A DNA stretch of 64,000 nucleotides from positions 1-64,000 of the forward strand of contig JAMWCD010000005.1 in NCBI GenBank assembly GCA_023818965.1. The letters are read 5' to 3'. A program made the translations under genes and the position numbers. Below are positions 19,252 to 28,710 of the stretch, one piece after another. The stretch is from Candidatus Omnitrophota bacterium. GTDB taxonomy: Bacteria > Ratteibacteria > UBA8468 > B48-G9 > DTJG01. Within the stretch, counting starts at the first letter, position 1. Each line of letters begins with the position of its first letter. Below the pieces are notes generated by a model. The model saw only the letters and a program-made list of their open reading frames with translations, was not told the DNA's origin and ran no database searches.

Positions 19252-21306
19252 CTATTTCACGGCATGAAGTATAAGGAATAAAGGAGCAAAAACCAGTGTT
19301 AATGTTGAAAGAAGTTTTACAACAACATGCAATGATGGTCCTGCAGTATCCTTGAATGGATCTCCAACCGTATCTCCAACAACTGCTGCCTTGTGAGCAA
19401 ATGAACCTTTTCCTCCGTAGGCACCTGCTTCAATGAATTTTTTTGCATTGTCCCATGCACCACCACCATTATTAAGAACAAGAGCAAGGATTACCCCGGC
19501 AATTGTTCCTACCATTAATGTTGCTCCGACTGCCTCTGGACCAAGAAAAACTCCGACAAGGAGTGGAACAATGACAACCGTTAAGCCAGGTAAAACCATT
19601 TCTTTCAGTGCTCCACGAGTACAGATATCGACTGCCTGGGCGTAATCAGGTTTTTCAGTTCCCTGAAGAATTCCTGGTTTTTCTTTAAATTGTTTACGGA
19701 CATTATTGATGATGTAATAGGCGGCATTTCCAACTGCCCTGATTGCAAAGGCAGAGAAAACAAATACAAGCACTGCTCCAAACATCGCACCGATAAAAAC
19801 AACAGGTTTCGCTAAATCAACTGATTTGATATGAACATCTGTCAGATAAGCAGAGAAAAGTAGAAATGCTGCCAGTGCAGCAGAGCCAACAGCATATCCC
19901 TTTGTCAATGCCTTTGTAGTATTTCCTATGGCGTCCAATCGATCTGTTCGTTTTCTTATATTTTCACTTGCTCCTGACATTTCAACAATTCCTCCGGCAT
20001 TATCAGTAATTGGTCCAAATGTGTCCATGGCAAGAATGTAAGCGCAGGTTGAAAGCATACCCATTGTTGCAACTGCAGTACCATAAAGACCTCCATCAGG
20101 AAGTCCTGTGGCTTTACCGAGATAGTAAGCAAGTAAAAGTGCTATTGAAATTACAATAACAGGTATTCCTGTGCATTCAAGTGCAACAGAAAAACCTGCG
20201 ATAATATTTGTTGCAGGACCTGTTTCAGATGCGCGTGCGATGGATTTTACAGGTCTATACCGATATTCAGTGTAGTATTGTGTAATTGAGACAAAGGCAT
20301 AACTGGTTAAAATTCCTATCAGTCCTGCAAGGAAGAAAAAAGTATGATATTCTGTTAAAAGGAGTTTTGTTGAAAGCCAGAAACCAATTGTTGCGAGTAT
20401 TGTTGTTACAAAATACCCACGATTCAATCCCTTTATCGGGTCTTCTTCTTCCTTTATTCGTACACTCATAATACCTATGATTGATGCAATAAGTCCAAAT
20501 GCACGTGCAACAAGTGGAAACATAATTCCATAAAGACCAAACACTGGATACAGTGCAATGCCAAGAATCATTGCTCCAATGTTTTCTGCTGCAGTGGATT
20601 CAAACAGGTCTGCTCCACGACCTGCGCAATCGCCAACATTATCTCCGACAAGGTCAGCAATAACAGCAGGATTTCTCGGATCATCTTCTGGAATACCTGC
20701 TTCAACTTTTCCAACAAGGTCTGCTCCAACATCGGCTGCCTTTGTATAAATTCCACCACCAAGCTGGGCAAAGAGTGCAACAAATGACGCACCAAAACCA
20801 AACCCAACAATAAGAAGCGGAACTTCAAGTGGATTTGCTGTTCCACCATAAAGCAAAAATATTCCTGCAACACCAAGAAGTGAGAGTGCTACAACAAGAA
20901 TTCCTGAAACTGCTCCACCTCTAAGTGCAGTGACAAGTGCTTCATTCATACTTCTTCCAGCAGCAGACGCAGCACGGGAGTTTGACCTTACTGAAATATA
21001 CATTCCCACATATCCTGAGATGGATGAACACATAGCACCGAGTATGAATGCAATTGATGTGTGCCATCCATAAGTAATTTTTCCACTAAAGGCATAGATG
21101 AGAAAAATGATCAGGGCAAGTGTGATTGATAAAACAGCGATTGTTGTATACTGTCTTTTGAGGAATGCTCCAGCACCTTCTTTAATGGCATTGGCAATTT
21201 CCTGCATTTTTTCATTTCCTGCGTCTTTTCTCAAGATGTCAAGGGCGAACAAAAAAGCAATAGCAATACTACCTAAACTGACCAGCATCACAAGATTAAA
21301 ATACAT
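19252..21306 (-). CDS. hppA: Membrane H+-translocating pyrophosphatase (K+-independent type)
   Basis: About 684 residues with roughly 16 predicted membrane segments. It couples PPi hydrolysis to proton export. The PPi/Mg-binding aspartates are in ADVGADLVGK, and DNVGDCAGRGAD and DPFKDTAGPS are family signatures. GNTTKALTKG near residue 460 has Lys and Thr where K+-dependent enzymes have Ala and Gly, so this is predicted to be the K+-independent H+-pumping type. ATG 21306 has GGGGGA directly in front. It is the first gene of a leftward operon. Together with the hydrogenase in this window it suggests tight energy conservation. Confidence 0.95.
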   Translation of the reverse strand: MYFNLVMLVSLGSIAIAFLFALDILRKDAGNEKMQEIANAIKEGAGAFLKRQYTTIAVLSITLALIIFLIYAFSGKITYGWHTSIAFILGAMCSSISGYVGMYISVRSNSRAASAAGRSMNEALVTALRGGAVSGILVVALSLLGVAGIFLLYGGTANPLEVPLLIVGFGFGASFVALFAQLGGGIYTKAADVGADLVGKVEAGIPEDDPRNPAVIADLVGDNVGDCAGRGADLFESTAAENIGAMILGIALYPVFGLYGIMFPLVARAFGLIASIIGIMSVRIKEEEDPIKGLNRGYFVTTILATIGFWLSTKLLLTEYHTFFFLAGLIGILTSYAFVSITQYYTEYRYRPVKSIARASETGPATNIIAGFSVALECTGIPVIVISIALLLAYYLGKATGLPDGGLYGTAVATMGMLSTCAYILAMDTFGPITDNAGGIVEMSGASENIRKRTDRLDAIGNTTKALTKGYAVGSAALAAFLLFSAYLTDVHIKSVDLAKPVVFIGAMFGAVLVFVFSAFAIRAVGNAAYYIINNVRKQFKEKPGILQGTEKPDYAQAVDICTRGALKEMVLPGLTVVIVPLLVGVFLGPEAVGATLMVGTIAGVILALVLNNGGGAWDNAKKFIEAGAYGGKGSFAHKAAVVGDTVGDPFKDTAGPSLHVVVKLLSTLTLVFAPLFLILHAVK

Positions 21307-21347
21307 ATTTCCCCCTTTTTGATTTTTGAAACTTGAAATTGGCAATT

Positions 21348-21375
21348 ATTTTAACACTGTTTGAAAATTTTTCAA
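21348..21375 (-). promoter_or_regulatory. Probable promoter of hppA
   Basis: On the minus strand TTGAAA (21375-21370) and TAAAAT (21353-21348) are separated by 16 bases, about 40 bases before the hppA start. The match to a sigma-70-type promoter is reasonable but unverified. Confidence 0.4.
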
Positions 21376-21391
21376 GTGCACAAATTCAAAG

Positions 21392-21412
21392 ATGTTTTTT
21401 TCCGAAAAACAT
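21392..21412. repeat. 8-bp inverted repeat upstream of the metallopeptidase gene
   Basis: ATGTTTTT at 21392-21399 pairs with AAAAACAT at 21405-21412, with a 5-base loop. It lies 30 bases before the ATG at 21442 and just before a TATTAT box (21414-21419). It could be an operator, or a weak bidirectional terminator for readthrough from the left; the role is undetermined. Confidence 0.4.
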
Positions 21413-21441
21413 GATATTATAAGAGATACAGGGGGATAATT

Positions 21442-24400
21442 ATGGGTAAATTATTATCGAAGAGTTCTTTGATTTTTCTTTTTTCATTCTTTTGTTATGC
21501 AGGAAGCATTTCAATATCTTACAGAGGGCTTGATAATGTGCATTTAAATTTTTCTGACCGGGAATCAACTGATTCAACAATAGTCCTTACTGTAGAACCA
21601 GGTGGTGAAGCACTTTATTCAAAAAAACTTCCTCCTGGAGGAGGAACAATTGAAGAGAACTTTCATCATACGGGTTTATCAAAGGGGACTTACACATACA
21701 AATTATATGCTGATTCAGAATTAAGGGCAACAGAACAAGTTACAATAGATGGAACAATTGGAGGGACACTGCTTTTTGATGAGACGATAAATGATGCTGC
21801 TATTGTTGCGGGAAATGTTATTGTTCCAGCAGGCAGGTCGCTCACAGTTAATGGAAATCTTACTGCTCTATCGGGTTTCAATCTTATTGATTGTTATGGG
21901 GTTGTATCTTTTTCTGAAGGAATTTCTATCAATGGAATTGGTGTTTATTTATACAACAATCCTGTTAGTATTAAAAATATTAAAGGACTTTCTGGTCTTG
22001 ACTGGCTTCGTTTATATTCTGGCGCATCTGGTTCTTCTATTGAAAACTGTGAAGGTTTTGATCTGATAGTCGGAAACAATACTTCTGCATCAGTGAAAAG
22101 GTCACTTGTTGGTATTAATATTGACGGTGATAATGCATCAATATCAGTAATGGATTCAACAGTATCCCTTGTTTTCTTTCAGGAGGATTTATCAAAGACG
22201 AACATTGACCTGAAAGATAGTACGATACTTCTTTGTGAAGAGATTGATAATGCTAAAAATTTCAATGCCTCAAATTGCTTATGGAGATATCCATTAGATG
22301 TGATAGGTGGGCAACCAGTATTTGAGAACTGTGAATTTGTTTACCAGGTTACTTTCAGAGGAAGAAACGAGGCGATGTTTACCAATTGTGTTTTTGGGGA
22401 TATGGTTCAGTTCAATGATTGGGGTGCTGGAACTAATCCGAAATGGTCTGATAGTTCTTCTATGCAACCAAATTTTTCTGGTTGTAGTTTTGTTGGTAGA
22501 ATTGGTCCTGTTTTTCCTTATATGAATCCTTCTGGAAAGGTGAATTTAGGTTCAAATAATTACTTTGGAGATAAAAACCCTGATTTTGAATGGTTTTCAC
22601 TAAACGCTGGTTTTCCTCTTGAACCGCAGGCAGGATGGTTTCTTCATAGGGGTGTTCCTGTAAATAAGAATCATTTTGAGTTAAGTAACTGGGTTAATTC
22701 AGGAACTCAAATGAAAAATCAAAAAACTCTTCCTTCTATCTGGTTGAATGATTATGTGGTTGGACAAAACTGTCTTCCCTATGCAAAATTTTCCAATCCT
22801 ACAAGGAATTATGTTCTTTTGAAAGGACAGGAAACACTTGTTTCTCTTGATGTAGCAACAAACTATGAAAGTATTTCAGGAGTAAAATTTACAGCAATTT
22901 TTGATGGTCAGGAGATACTGCCTGAAAATCCAGGTGTTGTTTTACACAGGGATATCTCAAAGTATGCAAAGGATGTATTTTATGGAAACACGACAGTCAA
23001 TTTCATTTTACCACCAACAGATAAAGATAACGTAGAACTTAAGATAATGATGGACACAACAAATATAAATGGATTCGATGAAGCACAGGGAAAGGGCGAA
23101 AGAATTATTTTAGATACGTTTCTACAATTTAAAGATTCCTATGGAAGGCAGTTAAATATTGTTGTTCAACCTGTTCAGTTGTTTATAACTGGATATACGA
23201 CAAAAATGCCAAATGCTACAGCAGTGGTAAACTCACTAAAGAAACTTATTCCTGCAATGTTGCCAATTTCACAGGATGACTTGCATATAATATCAGCACC
23301 AGTGACGACATTTTATGGTGGAATACTTTCAATGTTCAGTACAACTGCATTATTAAATAGAATAGCCAACTATCTTGCCACAGCACAGGGATTTATAAAT
23401 ACAACTGCCTCAATTGGTGACTGGGTAAGTGGAAAAGAGACAGCGAGGGTTGATTTTGTTGTTGCTGTACTACCCAATGGAGTGCTTGGACAGGGAGTCA
23501 CAGGAGCAAATTTAAGTTTGAGAAGAGGGGTAGTATTTGTAGATGAGAATTATCCAGATGCTGCCTTACATGAAATGGGTCATGGAATTGGTTTATATAC
23601 AGGAACAGAACAATATGACCAGTTTCCGCCCACAGGACTGCCAGTTGAAGGATTAACTGCATTTATCAATGAGCCATCAGCATCAAATTCTATAAATGGT
23701 TTCAGAAACAGGTTTTTACATTTTCCAAGAAAAGAGCATTCCTGGTATGAAGATAAATTCTGGTTTGACATTATGGGTTCAGGAAATTTAAGCTGGCCTA
23801 TCTGGACAACATTTTCTGCCTTCAGAAATTATTTTCAATCATATCTTGGTGTTAAGACAAAATCAATCCAGTACAGTTATTCAAAAGTTCCGTCAGGTTA
23901 TAGGAGAATTTTTATATCAGCAGAAACAGAAAAAACATCTTATGCTGGTTATGGTTATAAGATTGTGCAGGGAACTATAAAGAGTTTTGATATTACTGAT
24001 TTTGCCACAGGTAAGATAGATGTTCCTGTTTTTTGGGATGATGATAATTGCGCAAGCAATGATTATAAAATTGTTTGCTATGATGAATATGGAACGATAA
24101 TTCACTGGAAGTTATTTACAGTTGTAACTCCCTATCCATCGTATACTGGTTATGTGAACTGGCCAGAAGAAAGTAGCTGGTATGGAACATTTGATATACC
24201 AGAAAACACAAAAAAATTCAAGATTTATACAAGGAATGATGAAAACATTTTTGAAGTAAATTCTACTGATTATGAAGGAATAAAAATAAGTTCACCAGTG
24301 CAAGGGGTAGCATTAACAGATAGTGTAGAAATTTCATGGATGGCAAGTCAGACAAAGTCATCACAGGAACTGAATTATATTGTAATGGCAAGTAATGATG

Positions 24401-25686
24401 GAGGGAATACCTGGTTTCCCATAAGTATCCCTACAGAGCAATCAAAAATAACAATACCAACAGATTTTCTTCACTCATCAAATAACATAATTTTCAAGGT
24501 AATAGGAAGTAATGGACTTGGAAATGTTTCAGATGAGGTAAGCGGATTAAAAATAGAAAACAGGAAGCCAAAGGCAATAATAAAGATGCCGAAAGATGGA
24601 TGGATAGGAGAGAAAGGTACAAAATGGGAATTAAAGGGATATGGAGAGGATATAGAGGATGGAATAATCGCAAGTGGTATATGGACATCTTCAATAGATG
24701 GTAGAATAAACACAGATACAGATGTAATATTAAGCCCAGGAAAACACACATTGACATTTGAGGTAGAGGATAGTGGTGGATTAAAAGATAGTGCAAGTAT
24801 AGAAATGGAGGTAAAGGAGATTGAGCAAGTAGATTTAGGGATAAGAGAAGGAGATTTAAGTGTTATTATAGAAGGCAAAGACCCATTAAATACATCACCA
24901 GTACAATGGTTAAAGAAAGATGGAACACACAGGGTAATTTTAAGAATACAAAACACAGGCACAGACACAATTTTCACCTGTTCACTTTACATTACAGAGC
25001 CAGGACAGTTAGAAAGGTTGCTGGGAAGTAAAAATTTTGTGGCAGAACCATTTGAAGAGGAAGTAATAAGCGAGACATTTATAGCAGGAAGGGAAGGACA
25101 ATACCAGATAAGGGGAGAGATTACAAACATAGTGCCAGAAGATACAAATTCAGGTAATAACCAGAGAATATGGGTATATCAAACAAAGCCGAAATTACCA
25201 GTAATAGGAATAAGTCCTGAAACAGTTGATTTTGGAAGTGCCAGGAGTAAGAAACAGGGATATATTTTGATACGGAATTATGGAGATGCGAATTTACAGA
25301 TTACAAATTTGGCTCTGACAGGAGCAAATGCTGGTGAATTTTCTTTTGATGATAGTATTTTACAGCAACAGGTTTTGCCTGATAATAATATTTTTGTTTC
25401 AGTTTATTTCAATCCAGCATCAACAGGTACAAAAAATGCTATTTTAAACATCAGTTCAAATGACAGTACAAACTCTGCTATTTCAGTGAATTTGACAGGG
25501 ATATGCAATGGTTTACTTGGAGATATCAATGGAGGTGGAGTAGATATTTCTGATGTTATATTGTGTTTGAGAATGGCGATAGGCATAGACCCAGTGGATA
25601 TTGAATCAGCAGATATGAATGATGATGGGGTTATTGACATCAGTGATGTGATTTTGATATTAAGGAAGGCAATAGGTTTAGATTGA
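21442..25686 (+). CDS. Giant secreted metallopeptidase with beta-helix, anchor-type domains and dockerin
   Basis: A 1414-residue secreted protein (signal peptide within MGKLLSKSSLIFLFSFFCYAGS). Residues about 110-330 look like a right-handed beta-helix (repeating short strands, many Asn/Ser). A zinc metallopeptidase motif HEMGHGIGLY begins at His710 (HExxHxxG). Later come immunoglobulin-like domains, a CARDB-like region near residue 1170, and a choice-of-anchor-D/ASH-like domain (VDFGSARSKKQGYILIRN). The last 60 residues are a type I dockerin with two Ca-binding repeats, each ending in DISDVIL. The ribosome-binding site is GGGGG before ATG 21442. The likely role is an extracellular protease or mucin-degrading enzyme held in a cohesin-dockerin complex. 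Part of the gene has deviant codon use (see findings). Confidence 0.8.
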   Translation: MGKLLSKSSLIFLFSFFCYAGSISISYRGLDNVHLNFSDRESTDSTIVLTVEPGGEALYSKKLPPGGGTIEENFHHTGLSKGTYTYKLYADSELRATEQVTIDGTIGGTLLFDETINDAAIVAGNVIVPAGRSLTVNGNLTALSGFNLIDCYGVVSFSEGISINGIGVYLYNNPVSIKNIKGLSGLDWLRLYSGASGSSIENCEGFDLIVGNNTSASVKRSLVGINIDGDNASISVMDSTVSLVFFQEDLSKTNIDLKDSTILLCEEIDNAKNFNASNCLWRYPLDVIGGQPVFENCEFVYQVTFRGRNEAMFTNCVFGDMVQFNDWGAGTNPKWSDSSSMQPNFSGCSFVGRIGPVFPYMNPSGKVNLGSNNYFGDKNPDFEWFSLNAGFPLEPQAGWFLHRGVPVNKNHFELSNWVNSGTQMKNQKTLPSIWLNDYVVGQNCLPYAKFSNPTRNYVLLKGQETLVSLDVATNYESISGVKFTAIFDGQEILPENPGVVLHRDISKYAKDVFYGNTTVNFILPPTDKDNVELKIMMDTTNINGFDEAQGKGERIILDTFLQFKDSYGRQLNIVVQPVQLFITGYTTKMPNATAVVNSLKKLIPAMLPISQDDLHIISAPVTTFYGGILSMFSTTALLNRIANYLATAQGFINTTASIGDWVSGKETARVDFVVAVLPNGVLGQGVTGANLSLRRGVVFVDENYPDAALHEMGHGIGLYTGTEQYDQFPPTGLPVEGLTAFINEPSASNSINGFRNRFLHFPRKEHSWYEDKFWFDIMGSGNLSWPIWTTFSAFRNYFQSYLGVKTKSIQYSYSKVPSGYRRIFISAETEKTSYAGYGYKIVQGTIKSFDITDFATGKIDVPVFWDDDNCASNDYKIVCYDEYGTIIHWKLFTVVTPYPSYTGYVNWPEESSWYGTFDIPENTKKFKIYTRNDENIFEVNSTDYEGIKISSPVQGVALTDSVEISWMASQTKSSQELNYIVMASNDGGNTWFPISIPTEQSKITIPTDFLHSSNNIIFKVIGSNGLGNVSDEVSGLKIENRKPKAIIKMPKDGWIGEKGTKWELKGYGEDIEDGIIASGIWTSSIDGRINTDTDVILSPGKHTLTFEVEDSGGLKDSASIEMEVKEIEQVDLGIREGDLSVIIEGKDPLNTSPVQWLKKDGTHRVILRIQNTGTDTIFTCSLYITEPGQLERLLGSKNFVAEPFEEEVISETFIAGREGQYQIRGEITNIVPEDTNSGNNQRIWVYQTKPKLPVIGISPETVDFGSARSKKQGYILIRNYGDANLQITNLALTGANAGEFSFDDSILQQQVLPDNNIFVSVYFNPASTGTKNAILNISSNDSTNSAISVNLTGICNGLLGDINGGGVDISDVILCLRMAIGIDPVDIESADMNDDGVIDISDVILILRKAIGLD

Positions 25687-25810
25687 AATGTGTTGATTAC
25701 AAGAATTCATTGTTTTTCTCATCTTATTCTGCATATTAATGCTTCATAAAAACCCGACACTTTCCAATTAACGAAATTTTGAGATTTGCAATTGCAGGGG
25801 TTATAATTAT

Positions 25811-25853
25811 TTATCTCAATTGCAATGACAAATTTATCTCGATTGCAATGACA
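25811..25853. repeat. Two-copy tandem 20-bp repeat
   Basis: TTATCTCAATTGCAATGACA at 25811-25830 is repeated with one substitution at 25834-25853, a 23-base period. It lies directly before the ribosome-binding region of the P-type ATPase gene. It could be a regulatory binding site or a remnant of a mobile element; I cannot decide. Confidence 0.75.
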
Positions 25854-25862
25854 GGAATGAAT

Positions 25863-28415
25863 ATGATAAAAATGAAGCAAAAAGAAATACCTGATTTTGA
25901 TTATTCTGGCTTGTCGCAGGAGGAAATTCTCAAGATACTCAATACCTCAATCAAGGGTCTTGATACAGAAGAAGCAGAAAAACGGCTTGCAGAATTTGGT
26001 TACAATGAACTTTACAGAAAAAAAAGACATTCCATAATTTTTGAAATCTTTTCAAAATTTTTAAATCCACTTGTTATTGTCCTTATTGTTATTGCGATTT
26101 TTTCGATTGTTTTCGGCGAAATAACAAGCGCAGTTCTTGTTATTTTGATGGCTATCGGAAGTGTGGCACTTTCTTTTTTCCAGGAACATCGGGCAGGAAT
26201 AGAAGCAGAGAAATTGAGCGAAATGGTGCGACCAACAGCAACTGTTTACAGAAATGGCGTGAAAAAGGAAATACCGATAAAAGAAATTGTTGTTGGTGAT
26301 ATTGTGTATCTTTCAGCAGGTGATATGGTACCTGCTGACTTAAGAATTATTTCCTGCAAGGACCTGTTCGTCAACCAGGCTTCACTAACAGGAGAATCTT
26401 TCCCTGTTGAGAAAATAGCAGGACCTGTTCAGACCAAAAGCAGGTACCCAGCAGATTTATTAAATATTGCGTTTATGGGTTCAAGTGTTGTTAGTGGTAC
26501 TGGGCTTGGTGTTGTGATAAAAACTGGCTTAAGAACTCAGTTTGGGCTTGTCTCCCGAAAATTATCATCAATTTCAGAGGAGACGAGTTTTGACAGGGGT
26601 GTACGTTCTTTCACCTGGCTTATGATAAGATTTATGCTTGTTCTGGTAGTTGTAATATTTGTTATTAATGTTGTTACCAAAGGAGATATTTTACAGTCGT
26701 TTCTTTTTGCTCTTGCTGTTTCAGTGGGTCTTACTCCTGAAATGCTTCCAATGCTTGTGGCTGTTAATCTTTCAAAGGGCGCTATTGCAATGAGCAAAAA
26801 GGATGTCATTGTGAAACGACTCAGTTCAATTCAGAATTTTGGTGCAATGGATGTTCTTTGTACTGATAAAACAGGTACCCTGACAATTGATGAAATTATC
26901 CTTGAAATTTACTGCAATGTAGCAAGGGAAGAGAGCGAAGAAGTGCTGCAGTTTGCTTACATTAACAGTTATTATCAAACAGGTTTGAAAAATGTTCTCG
27001 ACAGGGCAGTGTTGAAATATAAAGAATTGACAATATACCAGTATAAAAAAATTGATGAAATCCCCTTTGATTTTTCAAGAAAAATGATGTCAGTTGTTGT
27101 TGAAATGGATGGCAGACATCGCCTTATTACCAAGGGTGCACCAGAGGAAGTTTTCAAAAGATGCCTGAAGTATGAACTTGATGATGAAATTTTTGACATT
27201 GAACCACTTATACTTGCTGATTTGAAACTTGAATATGAACATTTGAGTGCTCAGGGATTTAGGGTGCTTGCGATTGCATACCGGGATTTTGATATTCCAA
27301 AGGAATCGTATTCAAAAAATGATGAAAATGAAATGATTCTTAAGGGTTATGTGGCTTTTCTTGACCCGCCGAAGCCAACCGCAAAGGAAACAATACAGGC
27401 ACTGAGAAATCGTGGTATTGAACTGAAAGTACTTACAGGAGATAATGAACTTGTTACACGTCATATATGCAATGAGGTTGGTCTTGATGTTAGGAATATG
27501 TTGACAGGAGAACAGATTGAGAATATGAGTGAACAACAATTGGTTGAAGCAGTAAAAAATGTTACTGTTTTTTCTCGTCTTTCACCACTTCAAAAGGAAC
27601 AAATTATCAGGGCATTACACAAAAACAATCATACTGTTGGCTATCTTGGTGATGGTATCAATGATGCTCTTGCTTTAAAGGCAGCCGACGTCGGAATTTC
27701 AGTTGATAATGCGGCTGATATTGCAAAGGAATCTGCTGATATCATTTTGCTTCAAAAAAGTTTGACAGTTCTTGAGGATGGAGTTGTTGAGGGTCGTAAA
27801 ACATTTGGCAATATCTTAAAGTATATTAAAATGGGTTCAAGTTCAAACTTTGGAAACATGTTCAGTATGACAGGAGCAAGTATTTTTTTACCTTTCCTTC
27901 CGATGCTGCCCATTCAAATTCTGTTAAACAACTTTTTGTATGATTTATCGCAGGTTGCAATACCCTCAGACGATGTTGACGAAGAATATCTTCAAAAAGC
28001 AAGACCATGGAACATTGGATACATAAAAAGATTTATGATTGTTATGGGACCAGTAAGTTCTGTTTTTGATTTCATTACATTCGGTGTTTTATGGTTTATT
28101 TTCCATGCTTCAGAGTCATTTTTTCATACTGGCTGGTTTCTTGAGTCCCTTTTAACTCAGACACTGGTGATTCATGTTATTCGGACTGGAAAAATTCCAT
28201 TTGTTGAAAGTAAGCCAAGTCCTTTTCTCATTTTTACTTCAATTTACATTGTTACTGTAGGACTTTTTATTCCATTTACTCCACTTGGAGCACGTTTTGG
28301 CTTTGTGATACCACCGGCTCTGTATTTTCTTGCGCTGTTTATCATTGTTTTTAGTTATCTGTTCTGTGTGCAACTTGTGAAGCAATGGTTTATAAAAAAA
28401 TATGGTTATGAGTGA
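25863..28415 (+). CDS. mgtA: MgtA-like Mg2+-transporting P-type ATPase
   Basis: About 850 residues. The phosphorylated aspartate is Asp335 in DKTGTLT; TGES (actuator) and GDGINDALALKAADVG (hinge) are present. The segments TPEMLPM before the fourth membrane helix, VIVKRLSSIQNFGAMD and SSNFGNMFSMTGAS match the P3B MgtA/MgtB subfamily rather than Ca2+ ATPases. It imports Mg2+ at the cost of ATP. The start at ATG 25863 is preferred: CAGGA lies seven bases upstream, and the upstream in-frame extension from 25779 overlaps the tandem repeat. It stands alone between the metallopeptidase and the DUF4838 gene. No Mg2+-sensing leader is evident. Confidence 0.88.
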   Translation: MIKMKQKEIPDFDYSGLSQEEILKILNTSIKGLDTEEAEKRLAEFGYNELYRKKRHSIIFEIFSKFLNPLVIVLIVIAIFSIVFGEITSAVLVILMAIGSVALSFFQEHRAGIEAEKLSEMVRPTATVYRNGVKKEIPIKEIVVGDIVYLSAGDMVPADLRIISCKDLFVNQASLTGESFPVEKIAGPVQTKSRYPADLLNIAFMGSSVVSGTGLGVVIKTGLRTQFGLVSRKLSSISEETSFDRGVRSFTWLMIRFMLVLVVVIFVINVVTKGDILQSFLFALAVSVGLTPEMLPMLVAVNLSKGAIAMSKKDVIVKRLSSIQNFGAMDVLCTDKTGTLTIDEIILEIYCNVAREESEEVLQFAYINSYYQTGLKNVLDRAVLKYKELTIYQYKKIDEIPFDFSRKMMSVVVEMDGRHRLITKGAPEEVFKRCLKYELDDEIFDIEPLILADLKLEYEHLSAQGFRVLAIAYRDFDIPKESYSKNDENEMILKGYVAFLDPPKPTAKETIQALRNRGIELKVLTGDNELVTRHICNEVGLDVRNMLTGEQIENMSEQQLVEAVKNVTVFSRLSPLQKEQIIRALHKNNHTVGYLGDGINDALALKAADVGISVDNAADIAKESADIILLQKSLTVLEDGVVEGRKTFGNILKYIKMGSSSNFGNMFSMTGASIFLPFLPMLPIQILLNNFLYDLSQVAIPSDDVDEEYLQKARPWNIGYIKRFMIVMGPVSSVFDFITFGVLWFIFHASESFFHTGWFLESLLTQTLVIHVIRTGKIPFVESKPSPFLIFTSIYIVTVGLFIPFTPLGARFGFVIPPALYFLALFIIVFSYLFCVQLVKQWFIKKYGYE

Positions 28416-28710
28416 AAAAGCCATCAGGGTGAAATTTTTGAATTCTAAACCTGTAATCTCTTTAAATGTCCAGATCTCTGGAAAGTCCAGAAAAAATTGA
28501 TCAAGAAGAAACTTCCTCATTGGGTTATTTTTATCTACATCTTTTTCCTGTGTAGAAGCGACGAAATTATGGGCAAGTGGGAGTTTCTATCAAGCAGCGA
28601 ATAAGAGAAATTAAGAGTTGTAAGATTAAAAAATTTGTGGTTTAATCTGTGTAATCATTATTTGAAAATCTGCATGATAAGAAACACTGAACATTAAACA
28701 GGGAGGCAAA
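28416..28710. other. Gene-free stretch of about 295 bases
   Basis: It holds no open frame with a credible start, no tRNA and no array. A TCCAGATCTCTGGAAAG segment near 28469-28486 can form a small hairpin and could end mgtA transcription weakly, without a T-run. The 3' part should contain the promoter of the DUF4838 gene, but I find no clear -35/-10 pair. Confidence 0.5.

Noticed and set aside
24471-24977. Long open frame of 168 codons opposite the metallopeptidase gene
   Set aside because: It lies fully antisense to a clear coding sequence, has no ribosome-binding site, and is explained by the purine-rich stretch of the real gene.
25779-25862. N-terminal extension of the MgtA-like ATPase
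   Set aside because: The 28 extra codons fall within the tandem repeat and lack family similarity; ATG 25863 has a ribosome-binding sequence.
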